This document shows, one piece after another, positions 26,199 through 36,773 of a stretch of 64,000 nt of DNA. This DNA is from Microbacterium binotii (GTDB lineage Bacteria; Actinomycetota; Actinomycetes; Actinomycetales; Microbacteriaceae): positions 2,604,001 through 2,668,000 of the forward strand of contig NZ_CP090347.1 of the NCBI RefSeq assembly GCF_021398715.1. The letters are read 5' to 3'. Below the pieces are notes generated by a model. The model did not search any database. It was not told the origin of the DNA and saw only the letters and a program-made list of their open reading frames with translations. Position 1 is the stretch's first letter, and every line of letters starts with the position of its first letter. Both the position numbers and the translations under genes were made by a program.

Positions 26199-29100
26199 TC
26201 AGGCGCCGGCCCGGCGTCGTCCTCGTCCGACCAGCACGACCATCAGGCCGATCGTCATGAGCAGCAGTGCCGCGAGCACCGCACCCGTGATCGACAGGGT
26301 CAGTCCCGTCATCGCCAGCGCTTCGGGTGCGTAGGCGTGGAACGGATCGCTGTCGGTCAGTCGCACGGGAGCTCCCGACGCATCGGTCACCGGGACGGGC
26401 TTGCCCGACCCGTCGACCTGCGGCTGCCCGGTGGGCACGCCATCGCTGTCGGCGGCAGGCACGAGGGGAGTTCCGCCGACGCTGACCGTGTCCGCGTGGG
26501 TGACGCCTTCGCCGAGGCGCAGCGTCCCCTCTGCGAAGAAGGACGCACCGGGCGGGATCATCCCGTGCCAGGTCCCGCTCGCGACGAAGTCGTACGCCGC
26601 CGGCCCGCCGAACGCCGACAGGTCGGCGGTCCAGCGCTCCACGTCGGGACCGGTCGCGGTGACGTCGGTCAGGTCGATCGCGGTCAGCCACGTCGAACCC
26701 GTGTTCGTGACCACCCAACGCACCTTGTGCTCGCTGCCCGCCTTGTACTTCACGGCGTGAGCGCGGTCGTTCGCGTCCTGGGCGTCGTCGACGAGGGGCT
26801 TCGTGGGCACCACCCAGTCGCCCGAGGCGTCCTTCACCGCAGGATCGGCCTTGTCACCGTCGTACTTGATGACCTGGATGCCGGACGTGAACGCGTTGTA
26901 GTCGTCACGATCCGTGACCGGGATGCCGCTGGCGACACCCTCGGCCTCGACCACCGCGCGGTCGACATGAGGTTCTCCCCCGTCGAGCGTGAGGGTCGCG
27001 GATCCCGTGATGACCTCACCCGGGCGCCAGACCGCATCGCCCGAGAACGTCTGCTCCCAGCGCGCGCTCCAGCCGGAGTCCTGCTGGGTGGCAGGCAGCG
27101 TCGAGCCGTCGGGCAGCGTCCACACGAGGGACTGGATCCCGGCGCCCGAGAGGTTCTCGTCGCTCAGCACCACGCGGTGCAGATCCTCATCGCCCGTGTT
27201 GGTGACGGTCAGCACGATCGTGCGGGTCTCGCCGTTCTCGTAGTTCTGGCCGTCCGCCATCGTGTCCGCGTCGTTCGCGATCGTCGTACCCTCGCCGTCA
27301 CCCTTCTCGATGTCGACATAGGGGCCGACACCCGTACGGGCGTGGAAGGGGTCGTCATCGGTCAGCACGAACGGGATGCGCTGGGTCGGATCCGACGGGT
27401 CGGGCACGGTGGCGCGCACGGCGTCTCCGTCCACGATCAGCGGCTGGCCGTTCGGGGTCACCCCGTCGGCGGCGACCGCGGGGATGACGACGGTACCGGC
27501 GACGTCGACCGTGTCCGCGTGGGACTGCTCGGCGGGCAGGGTCAGGGTTCCCTGCGCGAAGAACGAGGCGCCGGGCGGCAGCAGGCCCCGCCACGGACCG
27601 CTCTCGGCGAACGAGTAGTCCGCCGGTCCGCCGAACGCCGACAGGTCGGCTGTCCAGTCGGAACCGATGGCAGGACCCGCATCCGTCGTGTCCGTCAGCG
27701 TGATGTCGGTCATCCAGGTCGTTCCGGCGTTGGTGACCACCCAGCGCACCGGCTCGGCCACACCGACCGGGTATTCGACGGCGTGGTCGGCGTCGTTCGC
27801 GTCCTGCGCGGGATCCGCCAGGGGCTTGGCGGGCGTGACCCACGCTCCCGCGTCGTCGGTGATGGCCGGGTCGGGCTTGTTGCCGTCGTACTTGATCACC
27901 TGGATCGCACCCGTGAACGCGTTGTAGTCGTTCGAGTCCGTGACCGGGATGCCGGAGAGCTGACCGACGGCGTTGACACTCGCGCGGTCCACGTGGACCT
28001 CGGAGGCGGTGCCCAGGGTGAGCGATGCCGTGCCGGTGATCACGTCACCGGGCTGCCATGGCCCTGCCCACGACGCGGACCAGGTACCGGTGGCGGGGTC
28101 CTGCGTCGCCGGCAGCGGTGTGCCGTCGGGCAGGGTCCAGCTCATCGAGACCACGGCACCGCCTGCGATCGTGACGTCGCCGAGCTCGACCGAGACGAGG
28201 GGCTCGTCACCGGTGTTGGTGGAACGGAACACGATCGTGCGCGTCTCTCCGGGCGTGTACGCCTCGCCGTCGGTCATCGTGTCGGCTTCGTGGGCGATGG
28301 CCGTCCCCGATCCGTCACCCTTCTGGATGTCGACGATGGGGCCGACCCCGGTCTTGGCGTGGAACGGGTCCTCGTCGGTCACGGTGAAGGGGGTGCCGTC
28401 GTCGCGCTTCGCCGTGACCGGCGTGCCGCCGGAGGTGGCGGGTTGATCGGTCGGCTTGCCGTCCGCATCCGCTTCGGGCACCACGACCGTTCCCACCACG
28501 GTGACCTGGTCGGCGTGCGTGGTCGATGCCGGCAGCGTCAGCGTGCCCTCGGCGAAGAACGAGGCGCCGGGGGCGAGAAGCCCCTGCCAGTTGCCGTCCT
28601 TCGTGAACGAGTAGTCCGCGGGGCCGCCGATGCCGGAGAGGTCCGCCGTCCAGTCGTCGCCCACGGCGGGACCGTCCTGGGTGAGGTCGACCAGCGAGAG
28701 GTCGGTCAGCCAGGTGTCACCCGTGTTGGTGACGACCCACCGCACCTTCTGCGGCGTGAGCACCGGGTAGGTGACCGCGGTGTCCTCGGTGTTCGCGTCC
28801 TGCGCGGCCGAGAGCAGCGGCTTCGCCGGCACGATCCAGTTGCCGGTCGTGTCCTTCACCGCAGGGTCGGGCAGGTTGCCGTCGTACTTGATCACCTGGA
28901 TCGCCCCCGTGAAGGCGTTGTAGCCGTTCTCGTCGTCGACCGGCTGGCCGGAGAGCGCGCCCTCGGCCGTCACCGTGGCGACGTTCTGGTGCGCGCCGTC
29001 ACCGACGCCAGGGGTCAGCACGGCCGTACCGACGATCACGTCGCCGACGGCCCACTCGGTCGTGCCCGGCGCGAAGGTGTTGGCCCACTCGGCCGTCCAG

Positions 29101-32100
29101 ACGCCCGTGGCGGCGTCGTAGTCCGCCGCCGTCGTCGATCCGTCGGGGAAGGCGAAGTTCAGCTGGGTCACGGCGCCTCCGGCGACCGTGGCGTCGGTGA
29201 GTGCCACCTTGCGCAGCGGCTCGGGACCGGTGTTGACGAGCCGGAAGACGACCGCGCGAGACTCATCCGGGCTGTACGCCTGGCCGTCCGTGACGCTGTC
29301 GGCTTCGTGGACGATGGCGCCCGTCGCCCGGTCTCCGTCTCCCTTGCGGATCTCGACGGAGGGCGTGACGGTGGTGGGATTGGTGACCACGACGGCGACG
29401 GTCGTGGCGTCACCGATCGTGAGGGTGGCCCCGTTCGCAGCGGGCGTGCCGCCGATCGTGAGCGTGGGCGTGCCCCAGGCGGCGCCCGAAGGCAGTCCCG
29501 TCGTCGGCGCGACCTCGGTCACGGTCACGACGGTCCCGGTCGGCAGGGCCGGCGAGGTCGCCGTCTCGCCGTCGCGCACGGTGAGGGTGCCGTCACCACC
29601 CGACCAGGTGTAGTCGATGTCGAACGTGGTGCCGGGGTCGAGGAGCGTCGCACCCGGTCCCGTCACGTCCTTCGTCACAGAGAACTGGCCGTTGAGCGGC
29701 GTGGTCGGGTTCTGCATGGTCACCTGCACGGTCGTGCCGTTGCCGATGGTCACCGTCGCGGTGCCGTCGCCGTTGTCCACGACACCCGTTCCGGAGAAGG
29801 CGACCGCGCCCCAGGCCACGTCGGGCAGGGTCGGCGGTGTCTTCTCGCGCACCAGAACCGTCGATCCGGTGGGCAGCGCCGCGGGTCCCGTGACGGTCTC
29901 GCCGTCGGTGACCTCGGCGAGGTCGATCCAGGTCGTGCCGCCGTCGGTGGAGTACTGCGCGACGAACGCCGTCGCCGCGGGCACCCGCGGTTCTCCGGGC
30001 CCCGTGACGTCCTTCGTGACCGAGAACGTACCGGTCAGCAGTGTCGAGGGGTTGGTGAGCGTGAGTGCGGTGTCGGTGCCGTCACCGACGGTCACGGTGG
30101 CCGTGCCGTCGCCGTTGTCGCCGGAACTCCACGCGGGCGTCGCGAAGGAGACGCTCGGGTCGGCGCCCGTGATGGTGGGCTCGCTCAGCGTCACCACCGT
30201 GCCGTAGGGCAGCGGAAGGCTCGTCGCCTTCCAGGCTGCACTCTTCAGTTCGAGCGTTCCGCTGCCGGCGGCCGAGGAGTAGGCGACCGTGAAGACGGCG
30301 TCCTCGAGCTGGTCCGAGGCCAGCGTGAAGTCGCCCGTGACCTGCTTGGTCACCGTGATCGTGCCCGGCGCGAACAGGGTGTTCGTCACGACGAGCGCGA
30401 GGGTCGTGCCGGTGCCCGTGAGCGCACGGTAGCCGTCGGCATCCGCCGCGCCGGCCCCGGTCACCACGTACGACTTCACCTTGGCGTCGCTCTCGGAGAG
30501 CTTGATGCGGGTTCCGACGGGCACGGTGAACGTGCCCGAGACCTCACCCGCTTCAAGGGTCACGCTGTTCTGAGTGAGCGGGGGCGAGAGGGATCCGCCG
30601 CGGAAGTCGCGTGCGGCGAGATCGATCGTGAACTCCTGTCCGTCAGTGGCAGCACCGCCCGAGGCGTCGATGTCCTTCTCGACCGTGAACGGCACGTTCG
30701 CGACGAATCCGGCGTCGATCGTGTGGTCGTTGAAGCCGGCTCCTGCGATCGTCACCGAAGCTTGGCCGGATGCGTCGGCGTTGGAGTCGATCGCCCGGTC
30801 GCCGCCCTGGGCGGTCTTCGTGAACGACGCGTCCTGCCAGCGCACGGCACCGAAGCTCGTCGCGTTGGGCCCGCGCAGGTCCATGGTGCCCGAGGTGGGC
30901 TTCACGAACGTCACCGTGTAGGAGCCGGAGGTCGCGAAGCCGTCGGCGTCGGAGCGGAAGTAGTACTCGCCGTTCTCGTCCGTGACCTTCGTGGCGACGA
31001 CGGTTCCCGTGCTGTCGCGCAGCTCGACCGTCACCCCCTCGATCGAAGGCTCATCGGCATCCTGGATGCCGTCCTGGTCGGCATCGAACCACACGCGGTT
31101 GCCGATCTCGACCGGCGCCTCCCGGGCGGCGAGAGAGACGGCGCCGAGGCCGCCGCCCTTCTGGAATGTCCCGTCGGCCGACGCGCTGCCTCCGCCGTCG
31201 GCGGTCTGCTCGTAGCCGGAGAGGGAGCGGCCGTTGCTCTGGTTGAACCACTGGAGGCCTGCCAGTCGGATCCCGCCGAGCGGGTCGTAGGTCGTCGCGA
31301 CGACCTCACCCGTGCCACGCATGCCGATGACGGAGCCGAGCGAGGTCTCGTGGTGGAAGCTGCCGGAGCCGAGGTTCTGGCGGTCGTCGTAGAACTCGCG
31401 TCCGCCCGGGCCCTCGGGCGTCGCACCCACGGCCGCGGTACGGGTGCCCACGACACCGTTGTTCTCCATGACGAAGCCCGCGCCGTTGGGAGCGGCGATC
31501 AGCAGGTCGCCGCCCGAAGCGGTTTCGTAGAAGCCCGTGCTGACGGTGCCCCAGTTGCGGTTGCCGCCCTGGACGGCCGTGCGGTCGAGCAGTCCGAGGC
31601 TGAGGTAGCCCTGGTCATCGAAGTACATGCTCGAAAGGATCGGCTGGGGGTAGATGTGCCAGCCGCCGTTCGCCTCGCTGACCGAGCCGCCCGACCACGT
31701 CCACGTGTCGGTCCAGCTGTTCCAGCGCTTGGCCTGGGTGCTCAGCGCGCCGAGCGCGACGTCGCCCTTGGCGTAACCGAGCGATGAGGAGAGCACCTCG
31801 GTCCACGTTCCCGGCGCACCTGCGGGCGTGGAGAGCACGTGAAGCGACATGCCTGCCGCGGCGGCGGAGAGCCCGGGCCGCGGACCGGACGCGGTCTCGC
31901 CGGAGTCGACGTAGCCGACATAGATCGAGCCGCCATGCACCGTCACGGCCCAGGGACGCTGGCCGTCGCCGAGCCCCAGATCCCAGGACGTGTAGCCGGT
32001 CGGCGTGACGGAGGGGTCGGAGACGTCGATCGCGTAGAGCTTCTTGTCGTGGAGGTTGATGAAGAACAAGGTCGAGCCGTCGGCGGAGAGGGCGACGCCG

Positions 32101-33062
32101 CCCACGCCGATCTTGCCCGCCTTCTCGAAACCGTCGACGTCGTGGGTCGCCGTCGTCCCGGAGGTGAGCCCGCGGGAGGCGTTCGTCGCGGCCGTGCCGA
32201 GATCGATCCCCAGGTCGGTCAGATCGAGCCACGGCGTGACAGACCCGGCGGCCGAGGGCTTGCCGTCGGCGCCGAGCACATCGCTGACCCGGTAGACGCC
32301 GCCGATACCGAGAGACCCGAGCCCGCTCTGGCGCTTGTAGGTCGCGAAGGCGAACACGCTGTTGGACTGCGGCTGATAGACGACGCTCGAGACCGCACCG
32401 ACCTCGCCGAAGGTCGCGAGGGTCGTGAGGTTCGCGAACCCGGCCGGCTGCGCGCCCCGGTAGCTCGCCTCGTACGGGAGTGCCGTGATCGCCGCTCCGT
32501 TGATGGCTGCCGGCGAGCCGCCCTGCGCCGCTGTCGGGGCGCCCGCCCGCTGGATGGAGGTGACGATCGGCGCCTTGGCCTGCGAGTAGTCGCCGGGCTG
32601 GTTGAGGGCGAAGTCGACGCCGGACTGGCCGACCTTGGCGAACTGCACGCTCGTGCCGTTCGTGCCCGCGGCGCTCGTGCCACTCGGCTCGTACGCGGTG
32701 GGCCAGTCGGAGAACTCGACGCGCACGTCGGAGCTCAGCGCGTCCGATGCGTCGATCGCGTAGGTGCCATCCGCAGCGGAGGTCGTCGTGCCCAGCAGCG
32801 TGCCGGCGCCGTCGACGACGGTGACCGTCACGCCGGCGAGCCCGCGGTCGTTCGCCTGCCCCGTTCCCGCGGCGTTACCGGTGTCGAAGAAGCCGTTGCC
32901 GTTGAAGTCGCGGAAGACGGTTCCCCGCACCTCGTCCTGCGGCGCAGCGGATGCGGGTGCCGCGGCGGCGAGGCCTGCGCCGGTGAGGGCGAGCGTCCAT
33001 GCCATCGCCGCGCCGAGCAGGCGCCGGCGAGCGTGTCTAGGGCGGGCAAGGGCAGTGGGCAT
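26199..33062 (-). CDS. giant repeat-rich surface protein with SdrD-B, beta-propeller and DUF5979-type domains
   Basis: The 2,287-residue protein has a signal peptide (ASA-A near residue 38), an SdrD-B-like domain (about 44-105, [16 protein letters not shown]), a beta-propeller-like region (about 200-630), a second SdrD-B domain (about 650, [18 protein letters not shown]), and four DUF5979-type repeats (about 790-1220, [11 protein letters not shown]). Three large repeats of 330-340 residues follow (about 1235-2245), each with [15 protein letters not shown] and [12 protein letters not shown]. It ends with LAMTG, a hydrophobic span and [13 protein letters not shown] lies seven bases before the ATG at 33062. 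Such proteins usually act as adhesins or wall stalks; the ligand is unknown. Confidence 0.85.
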   Translation of the reverse strand: MPTALARPRHARRRLLGAAMAWTLALTGAGLAAAAPASAAPQDEVRGTVFRDFNGNGFFDTGNAAGTGQANDRGLAGVTVTVVDGAGTLLGTTTSAADGTYAIDASDALSSDVRVEFSDWPTAYEPSGTSAAGTNGTSVQFAKVGQSGVDFALNQPGDYSQAKAPIVTSIQRAGAPTAAQGGSPAAINGAAITALPYEASYRGAQPAGFANLTTLATFGEVGAVSSVVYQPQSNSVFAFATYKRQSGLGSLGIGGVYRVSDVLGADGKPSAAGSVTPWLDLTDLGIDLGTAATNASRGLTSGTTATHDVDGFEKAGKIGVGGVALSADGSTLFFINLHDKKLYAIDVSDPSVTPTGYTSWDLGLGDGQRPWAVTVHGGSIYVGYVDSGETASGPRPGLSAAAAGMSLHVLSTPAGAPGTWTEVLSSSLGYAKGDVALGALSTQAKRWNSWTDTWTWSGGSVSEANGGWHIYPQPILSSMYFDDQGYLSLGLLDRTAVQGGNRNWGTVSTGFYETASGGDLLIAAPNGAGFVMENNGVVGTRTAAVGATPEGPGGREFYDDRQNLGSGSFHHETSLGSVIGMRGTGEVVATTYDPLGGIRLAGLQWFNQSNGRSLSGYEQTADGGGSASADGTFQKGGGLGAVSLAAREAPVEIGNRVWFDADQDGIQDADEPSIEGVTVELRDSTGTVVATKVTDENGEYYFRSDADGFATSGSYTVTFVKPTSGTMDLRGPNATSFGAVRWQDASFTKTAQGGDRAIDSNADASGQASVTIAGAGFNDHTIDAGFVANVPFTVEKDIDASGGAATDGQEFTIDLAARDFRGGSLSPPLTQNSVTLEAGEVSGTFTVPVGTRIKLSESDAKVKSYVVTGAGAADADGYRALTGTGTTLALVVTNTLFAPGTITVTKQVTGDFTLASDQLEDAVFTVAYSSAAGSGTLELKSAAWKATSLPLPYGTVVTLSEPTITGADPSVSFATPAWSSGDNGDGTATVTVGDGTDTALTLTNPSTLLTGTFSVTKDVTGPGEPRVPAATAFVAQYSTDGGTTWIDLAEVTDGETVTGPAALPTGSTVLVREKTPPTLPDVAWGAVAFSGTGVVDNGDGTATVTIGNGTTVQVTMQNPTTPLNGQFSVTKDVTGPGATLLDPGTTFDIDYTWSGGDGTLTVRDGETATSPALPTGTVVTVTEVAPTTGLPSGAAWGTPTLTIGGTPAANGATLTIGDATTVAVVVTNPTTVTPSVEIRKGDGDRATGAIVHEADSVTDGQAYSPDESRAVVFRLVNTGPEPLRKVALTDATVAGGAVTQLNFAFPDGSTTAADYDAATGVWTAEWANTFAPGTTEWAVGDVIVGTAVLTPGVGDGAHQNVATVTAEGALSGQPVDDENGYNAFTGAIQVIKYDGNLPDPAVKDTTGNWIVPAKPLLSAAQDANTEDTAVTYPVLTPQKVRWVVTNTGDTWLTDLSLVDLTQDGPAVGDDWTADLSGIGGPADYSFTKDGNWQGLLAPGASFFAEGTLTLPASTTHADQVTVVGTVVVPEADADGKPTDQPATSGGTPVTAKRDDGTPFTVTDEDPFHAKTGVGPIVDIQKGDGSGTAIAHEADTMTDGEAYTPGETRTIVFRSTNTGDEPLVSVELGDVTIAGGAVVSMSWTLPDGTPLPATQDPATGTWSASWAGPWQPGDVITGTASLTLGTASEVHVDRASVNAVGQLSGIPVTDSNDYNAFTGAIQVIKYDGNKPDPAITDDAGAWVTPAKPLADPAQDANDADHAVEYPVGVAEPVRWVVTNAGTTWMTDITLTDTTDAGPAIGSDWTADLSAFGGPADYSFAESGPWRGLLPPGASFFAQGTLTLPAEQSHADTVDVAGTVVIPAVAADGVTPNGQPLIVDGDAVRATVPDPSDPTQRIPFVLTDDDPFHARTGVGPYVDIEKGDGEGTTIANDADTMADGQNYENGETRTIVLTVTNTGDEDLHRVVLSDENLSGAGIQSLVWTLPDGSTLPATQQDSGWSARWEQTFSGDAVWRPGEVITGSATLTLDGGEPHVDRAVVEAEGVASGIPVTDRDDYNAFTSGIQVIKYDGDKADPAVKDASGDWVVPTKPLVDDAQDANDRAHAVKYKAGSEHKVRWVVTNTGSTWLTAIDLTDVTATGPDVERWTADLSAFGGPAAYDFVASGTWHGMIPPGASFFAEGTLRLGEGVTHADTVSVGGTPLVPAADSDGVPTGQPQVDGSGKPVPVTDASGAPVRLTDSDPFHAYAPEALAMTGLTLSITGAVLAALLLMTIGLMVVLVGRGRRRAGA
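26320..29360 (-). repeat. three roughly 1-kb tandem repeats within the giant gene
   Basis: The sequence coding for IQVIKYDG recurs near 28890, 27893 and 26867, spacings of about 996 and 1,026 bases. The units are diverged rather than identical at the DNA level, so the duplication is old. Boundaries are approximate. Confidence 0.8.
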
Positions 33063-33116
33063 GACGATCCTCCGGCGGACTCTTGGGCGGTCTCGGGCGG
33101 GCGTGCGAGAACAGGG

Positions 33117-33145
33117 GATGTCCTCCCTCGGGCAGGGAGGACATC
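33117..33145. promoter_or_regulatory. 12-bp inverted repeat in the giant-gene 5' region
   Basis: GATGTCCTCCCT pairs perfectly with AGGGAGGACATC across five bases, 55-83 bases upstream of the ATG at 33062. It may be a leader hairpin or an operator. It lies about 105 bases before the divergent lipoprotein gene. Confidence 0.6.
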
Positions 33146-33191
33146 TCAGGCTCTCGTTCGGACCGAGCGTCCAGCCGGGTGAGCCGGGTAT

Positions 33192-33210
33192 TTCACCCGC
33201 CCTTTCACCC
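33192..33210. promoter_or_regulatory. TTCACCC-N5-TTCACCC direct repeat
   Basis: Two TTCACCC words are spaced 12 bases apart, 130 bases upstream of the giant-gene ATG (seen as GGGTGAA on its strand). The same pair with the same period lies 131 bases upstream of the 38-residue gene at 36527. Confidence 0.5.
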
Positions 33211-33249
33211 GCATCCGATGCCGACGCAGGCACCTGCGCCGTGCACGGT

Positions 33250-33261
33250 TAGTATCCGGTC
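33250..33261 (+). promoter_or_regulatory. leaderless -10 box of the beta-helix lipoprotein operon
   Basis: TAGTAT (33250-33255) is six bases before the ATG at 33262, with no ribosome-binding site. Confidence 0.55.
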
Positions 33262-34569
33262 ATGCCTGCTTCCTCGAGGGGCCGTCTCGCGGCCGCTCTC
33301 GCTGCCCTCGCCCTGGCCGCATCCGCCCTCGCCGCCTGCGCCGCCGAGCCCGCGGCGCTTCAGACGGTCGCCGTGCCGGCGGATGCGCCCACGATCTCCG
33401 AGGCCGTGGCGCGGGTCGCCGAAGGCGGGCTCATCCTCGTCTCCCCGGGCGTCTACCCGGAGCAGGTCCTCATCGACAAGCCGGGGGTGACCGTGCGCGG
33501 CCTCGATCGCAACGACACCGTCGTCGACGGCGAGGGGCAGCGTCCCTACGGAATCGTCGCGATCGCCGACGGCGTGAGCGTCGAGAACCTGACGGTGACG
33601 GGAGCCACCTTCTACGGCGTGCTCGTCACGGGACTCCACGACGAGAACGGGCCCACGGCGCACGGCGGCGGCGGATACACGCACCTGGACCCGGAGAAGT
33701 TCCCCCCGGTCCAGCGCTTCTCGATCGATCACGTCACGGCCTACAACAACGGTCTGTACGGGCTCTACGCCTTCGACGCCCAGCACGGCGTCATCTCCAA
33801 TTCCTACGCGTCCGGCTCCGCCGACAGCGGGATCTACGTCGGGCAGTGCCGGGACTGCGACATCACCGTCAGAGACAACATCGCCGAGAACAACGCCGTC
33901 GGCTTCGAGAACGCGAACGCCTCCGACAGCGTGTACATCGTGGGCAACCGCTTCAGCCGCAACCGCGTCGGTCTGACGCTGATCTCCAACTACCAGGAGG
34001 CCTTCGTCCCGCAGGCGGGCAACACCGTCGTCGGCAACCTCGTCTCGGACAACGTCGAACCCACCTCCCCCGTGCAGGCAGACGGCGGGTTCGGGATCGG
34101 GATCGGGATCAGCGGCGGCACGGACAACGACATCCGCGACAACCGCATCACCGGCAACGCGCGCGCGGGCATCCTGCTGGCGGGCACAGAGGATCTGCGC
34201 GCGCAGGGCAACGTCTTCACAGGCAACGCCTTCGAGGCCAACGGCGTCGACACCGCGAACATCTCGGGTCCGCGCGCGCCCGCGCAGGGGAACTGCGTGG
34301 ATGCCGCCGCTGTCACAGTGCTGCCCGCGACCCTCGCCGCGGATTGCGCGAGCGGCGTGGATCAGCCGGCCGCGGCGTCGGCGGAGCTTCCCTCGTCCGT
34401 CGCTCCGCCCGGCGTCAGCTTCCGCGCCGTGCCGCCGCCCCCGCCGCAGCCTCAGCTTCCCGACCCCGACGCCCCCGCGCGCTCGCTCCCCGCCTCCCTC
34501 GGCGCCCCCGACCTCAGCCGCTATACACTTCCGGCGGCCGATCTGCTCGCCGCCGGGGCTCGCGGATGA
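33262..34569 (+). CDS. NosD-like right-handed beta-helix lipoprotein
   Basis: The 435-residue protein has a signal peptide with lipobox LAAC (Cys at about 29), then a parallel beta-helix region (about 40-350) with repeated Asn-rich turns such as NNGLYGLYAF, NNAVGFEN and GNRFSRNRVGL. The opening TVAVPADAPTISEAVARVAEGGLILVSPGVY segment matches DUF1565/NosD-type proteins. A Pro-rich tail follows. NosD proteins help load copper into nitrous oxide reductase, but beta-helix proteins often bind polysaccharide, so function is open. Its stop overlaps the next lipoprotein gene (ATGA) in a three-gene operon with a DyP peroxidase. Confidence 0.85.
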   Translation: MPASSRGRLAAALAALALAASALAACAAEPAALQTVAVPADAPTISEAVARVAEGGLILVSPGVYPEQVLIDKPGVTVRGLDRNDTVVDGEGQRPYGIVAIADGVSVENLTVTGATFYGVLVTGLHDENGPTAHGGGGYTHLDPEKFPPVQRFSIDHVTAYNNGLYGLYAFDAQHGVISNSYASGSADSGIYVGQCRDCDITVRDNIAENNAVGFENANASDSVYIVGNRFSRNRVGLTLISNYQEAFVPQAGNTVVGNLVSDNVEPTSPVQADGGFGIGIGISGGTDNDIRDNRITGNARAGILLAGTEDLRAQGNVFTGNAFEANGVDTANISGPRAPAQGNCVDAAAVTVLPATLAADCASGVDQPAAASAELPSSVAPPGVSFRAVPPPPPQPQLPDPDAPARSLPASLGAPDLSRYTLPAADLLAAGARG

Positions 34570-35342
34570 GGGGCCGTCTCACCGCCGCACTGGTGGTCGC
34601 CGCCGTCGCGATCGCGACCCTCTCCGGATGCACCGCGGCGGCCTCCGACGACTTCGCCGCCGGCGACGCGCGCCCGCTCACGAGCGAGGAGGCCCAGGAC
34701 CTCGCGACGATGCGGCTGCGCAACCAGGACACCGGCGCCCGCGCGATCTCGTTCTCGCTCACCGAGAAGGGCAGCGAATCGCGCTTCGACGGCTGGTACG
34801 ACTACGCCTCGGTCATCGGCTACGGGCGGTGGCAGAGCATCGATCCGCAGCTGCTGCTGTGGAACACGCAGGTCGCGGGCACGCATCCGGCTTCGACCGC
34901 GACCCCGGAGGCCGGCGACGGCCCCGCGCCGCTACCCATCCCCGACGCCGATCAACTCGACACGGCGTGGGCCGGCGGGGCACTGGATCCCAGCGGTTCC
35001 CGCCGCGACGCCCTCCTGGCGGTCATCGCGCAGCTCGGCGCCGATCGCCCGGACAACCCGCTGCTGCTGCAGCAGGGCGGAGCGCTCTGGCTCGGCACGC
35101 GAGAGGTCGACGGTGAGACCCTGACGGTCTACGCGGGGCCCGAGAGCGATCAGGTCGCCGCGACACCCGCCGCCGACCCCGCCGCAGCCACCGTCCGCTA
35201 CTGGCTCGACAGCACGTCACTCCTGCGCCGGCTCGATGTGCGCCTGGGTGGAGCCACGGAGTGGACGACCGTCACGTTCGCGGATGCCGACGGCGTCTCG
35301 CTCCCCGACGTGTTCACCGCGGCGGCGGGAACGACGCCGTGA
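34566..35342 (+). CDS. lipoprotein of unknown function in the DyP operon
   Basis: The 258-residue protein has a signal peptide with lipobox LSGC (Cys at about 22), then an acidic globular domain rich in Trp and Leu (for example GWYDYASVIGYGRW). I recognise no family. The N-terminal part of the mature protein has TSEEAQDLATMRLRNQDTGAR, and the C-terminal half has YWLDSTSLLRRLDVRLGG, which recalls LolA/LprG-like lipid-binding folds, but this is weak. The ATG and GTG overlaps with both neighbours indicate tight co-translation with the beta-helix protein and the peroxidase. Confidence 0.75.
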   Translation: MRGRLTAALVVAAVAIATLSGCTAAASDDFAAGDARPLTSEEAQDLATMRLRNQDTGARAISFSLTEKGSESRFDGWYDYASVIGYGRWQSIDPQLLLWNTQVAGTHPASTATPEAGDGPAPLPIPDADQLDTAWAGGALDPSGSRRDALLAVIAQLGADRPDNPLLLQQGGALWLGTREVDGETLTVYAGPESDQVAATPAADPAAATVRYWLDSTSLLRRLDVRLGGATEWTTVTFADADGVSLPDVFTAAAGTTP

Positions 35343-36523
35343 GCGGGACACCCGCATCCGGGCTCAGCCGGCGCGCACTGCTGCTGGGCGGCGGTATCGG
35401 ACTCGGTGGCGCGGCACTCGGCGCCGCGGGCGGGTGGGCGCTCGCGCAGAGCGCGGCGCCCGTTCCCGATGCTGCTCCGACGGCCGGAAGCGCAACCGTT
35501 CCCTCGCGGGGGCGCACGCAGGCGGGCATCGCTCGTCCGGCCACGCCGCAGCGCAACGGGCTGGTGGTCGTCGCAGACACCCCCGAGATCACCACGGCGG
35601 ACGGGGTGCTCGCGATGCTGGCATCGCTCGGCGATCGCATCGACGCTCTCACCGATCCCGCAGCCACCGAGCGCATCGTGCTGCCGGACGGCCCCGGCGA
35701 CCTGACGATCACGATCGGCCTCGGTCCTCGACTGGTCGCCGCGATCGACACGTCGCTTCCGGGAGCGGCGACGCTCCCGCGCTTCGCGAGCGACGCGTCA
35801 CTGTCCGACGACATGCGCGGCGGGGACCTGCTGATCTCGGCCTATGCGTCGGATGCGGGTGCTCTGCACGCGAGCATCGCCGATGTCCTCGCCGCCGCAG
35901 GCGGAGCCGTCCGCCGGTGGACGCAGCCCTGCGTCCGAGGCGCCGGCGAGGGCACCATCGTGCGCAATCCGTTCGGGTACCACGACGGGATCATCGTGCC
36001 GCACACAGGCGACGAACTCGACGAGAACGTCTGGATCGCCGACGGCCCGGCAGCCGGAGGGACGATCGCGGTCATCCGGCGCCTCCGACTCGACACCGCC
36101 GGGTTCGGCGCACTGCCGGGCGAGCGGCAGGATGCGGTCGTCGGCCGCGTGCGCACCACGGGCGATCCCCTGTCCGGCGGTGGCCCCACGGCCGAGGCGG
36201 ACCTGACGGCGAAGAGCCCGGACGGCAGCTATCTCGTGCCGTCGCGCTCACACGTGCGCGCGGCCCACCCCTCGTTCACGGGCAGCCGGCTCATGCTCCG
36301 GCGCGGGTACGCGTACAGCAATGCCGCAGGCCCCGGGCAGGAGCCCGACGACGGCCTGCTGTTCATGTGCTTCCAGCGGGAGCTCGACGATTTCGTGCGC
36401 ACGCAGCATCGCCTCGACGAGACGGACGATCTGATGACGTTCGCCACGCCGACCGCATCCGCGTCGTTCCTCATCGTTCCGGGGCGGACGGACGGCGCCC
36501 TCGGCGCGAGCCTCGGTCGCTGA
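35339..36523 (+). CDS. Tat-exported DyP-type peroxidase, EfeB-like
   Basis: The 394-residue protein has a twin-arginine signal (LSRRALLLGGGIG), QAGI near residue 62, the DyP motif GYHDG (about 213-217, for the usual GxxDG with catalytic Asp), a proximal heme His in SHVRAAHP (His305), and RRGYAYS with DGLLFMCFQREL, as in EfeB. These are heme peroxidases that fold in the cytoplasm and cross by Tat. EfeB partners EfeU and EfeO in iron uptake, but neither is here; the partners are a beta-helix and an unknown lipoprotein. The GTG overlaps the upstream stop. Confidence 0.9.
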   Translation: MSGTPASGLSRRALLLGGGIGLGGAALGAAGGWALAQSAAPVPDAAPTAGSATVPSRGRTQAGIARPATPQRNGLVVVADTPEITTADGVLAMLASLGDRIDALTDPAATERIVLPDGPGDLTITIGLGPRLVAAIDTSLPGAATLPRFASDASLSDDMRGGDLLISAYASDAGALHASIADVLAAAGGAVRRWTQPCVRGAGEGTIVRNPFGYHDGIIVPHTGDELDENVWIADGPAAGGTIAVIRRLRLDTAGFGALPGERQDAVVGRVRTTGDPLSGGGPTAEADLTAKSPDGSYLVPSRSHVRAAHPSFTGSRLMLRRGYAYSNAAGPGQEPDDGLLFMCFQRELDDFVRTQHRLDETDDLMTFATPTASASFLIVPGRTDGALGASLGR

Positions 36524-36526
36524 GAG

Positions 36527-36643
36527 TCAGAGCGGAAGGGTGCCGCGCATGACGGCGATCGCGCAGAGCAGGACGCTCGCCGCGAGGACGAGCGTCAGAC
36601 CGAGCATGGCCAGGCGCACAGCGGCGCGGGAGGAGCGGGGCAT
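36527..36643 (-). CDS. 38-residue single-span membrane protein
   Basis: The protein starts MPRSSRAAVRLAMLG and is nearly all one hydrophobic helix with a basic N-terminus and the tail RGTLPL. GGAGG lies five to six bases before the ATG, which makes translation credible despite the size; longer upstream in-frame starts have no such site. It converges on the DyP gene with three bases between. Its upstream region shares the spaced TTCACCC pair with the giant surface gene. Function is unknown. Confidence 0.55.
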   Translation of the reverse strand: MPRSSRAAVRLAMLGLTLVLAASVLLCAIAVMRGTLPL

Positions 36644-36672
36644 GGGGGCCTCCGGGCGGTGAGGGTGCGGCG

Positions 36673-36710
36673 CTGTCGGAGACCGACGGCCGAGCGTCGA
36701 TCTCCGACAG
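36673..36710. promoter_or_regulatory. 10-bp inverted repeat upstream of the 38-residue gene
   Basis: CTGTCGGAGA pairs perfectly with TCTCCGACAG across 18 bases, 30-67 bases before the start. A TAGCGT box (36734-36729) just upstream would place it in the leader. Confidence 0.5.
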
Positions 36711-36773
36711 ACGGGATCGGGTGAACAGACGCTAACCTCGGCGCACGGTGCCGCGAACACCCCGGCGCCGGGT

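Noticed and set aside
26320-29360. The 1-kb repeats considered as a mobile or recombined segment
   Set aside because: The units are diverged, stay in frame and encode a repeated protein domain; there are no terminal repeats or transposase.
25830-31787. A 1,985-codon open frame on the plus strand
   Set aside because: It lies antisense to the giant surface gene in the frame where high third-position GC removes stops. It is Arg/Gly/His-rich, has no recognisable domains, and the opposite strand has a signal peptide, domains and a ribosome-binding site.
33262-36523. The lipoprotein/DyP operon as a nitrous oxide reductase (nos) locus
   Set aside because: Only a NosD-like fold is present; there is no NosZ, NosF, NosY or NosL, and DyP is not part of that pathway.
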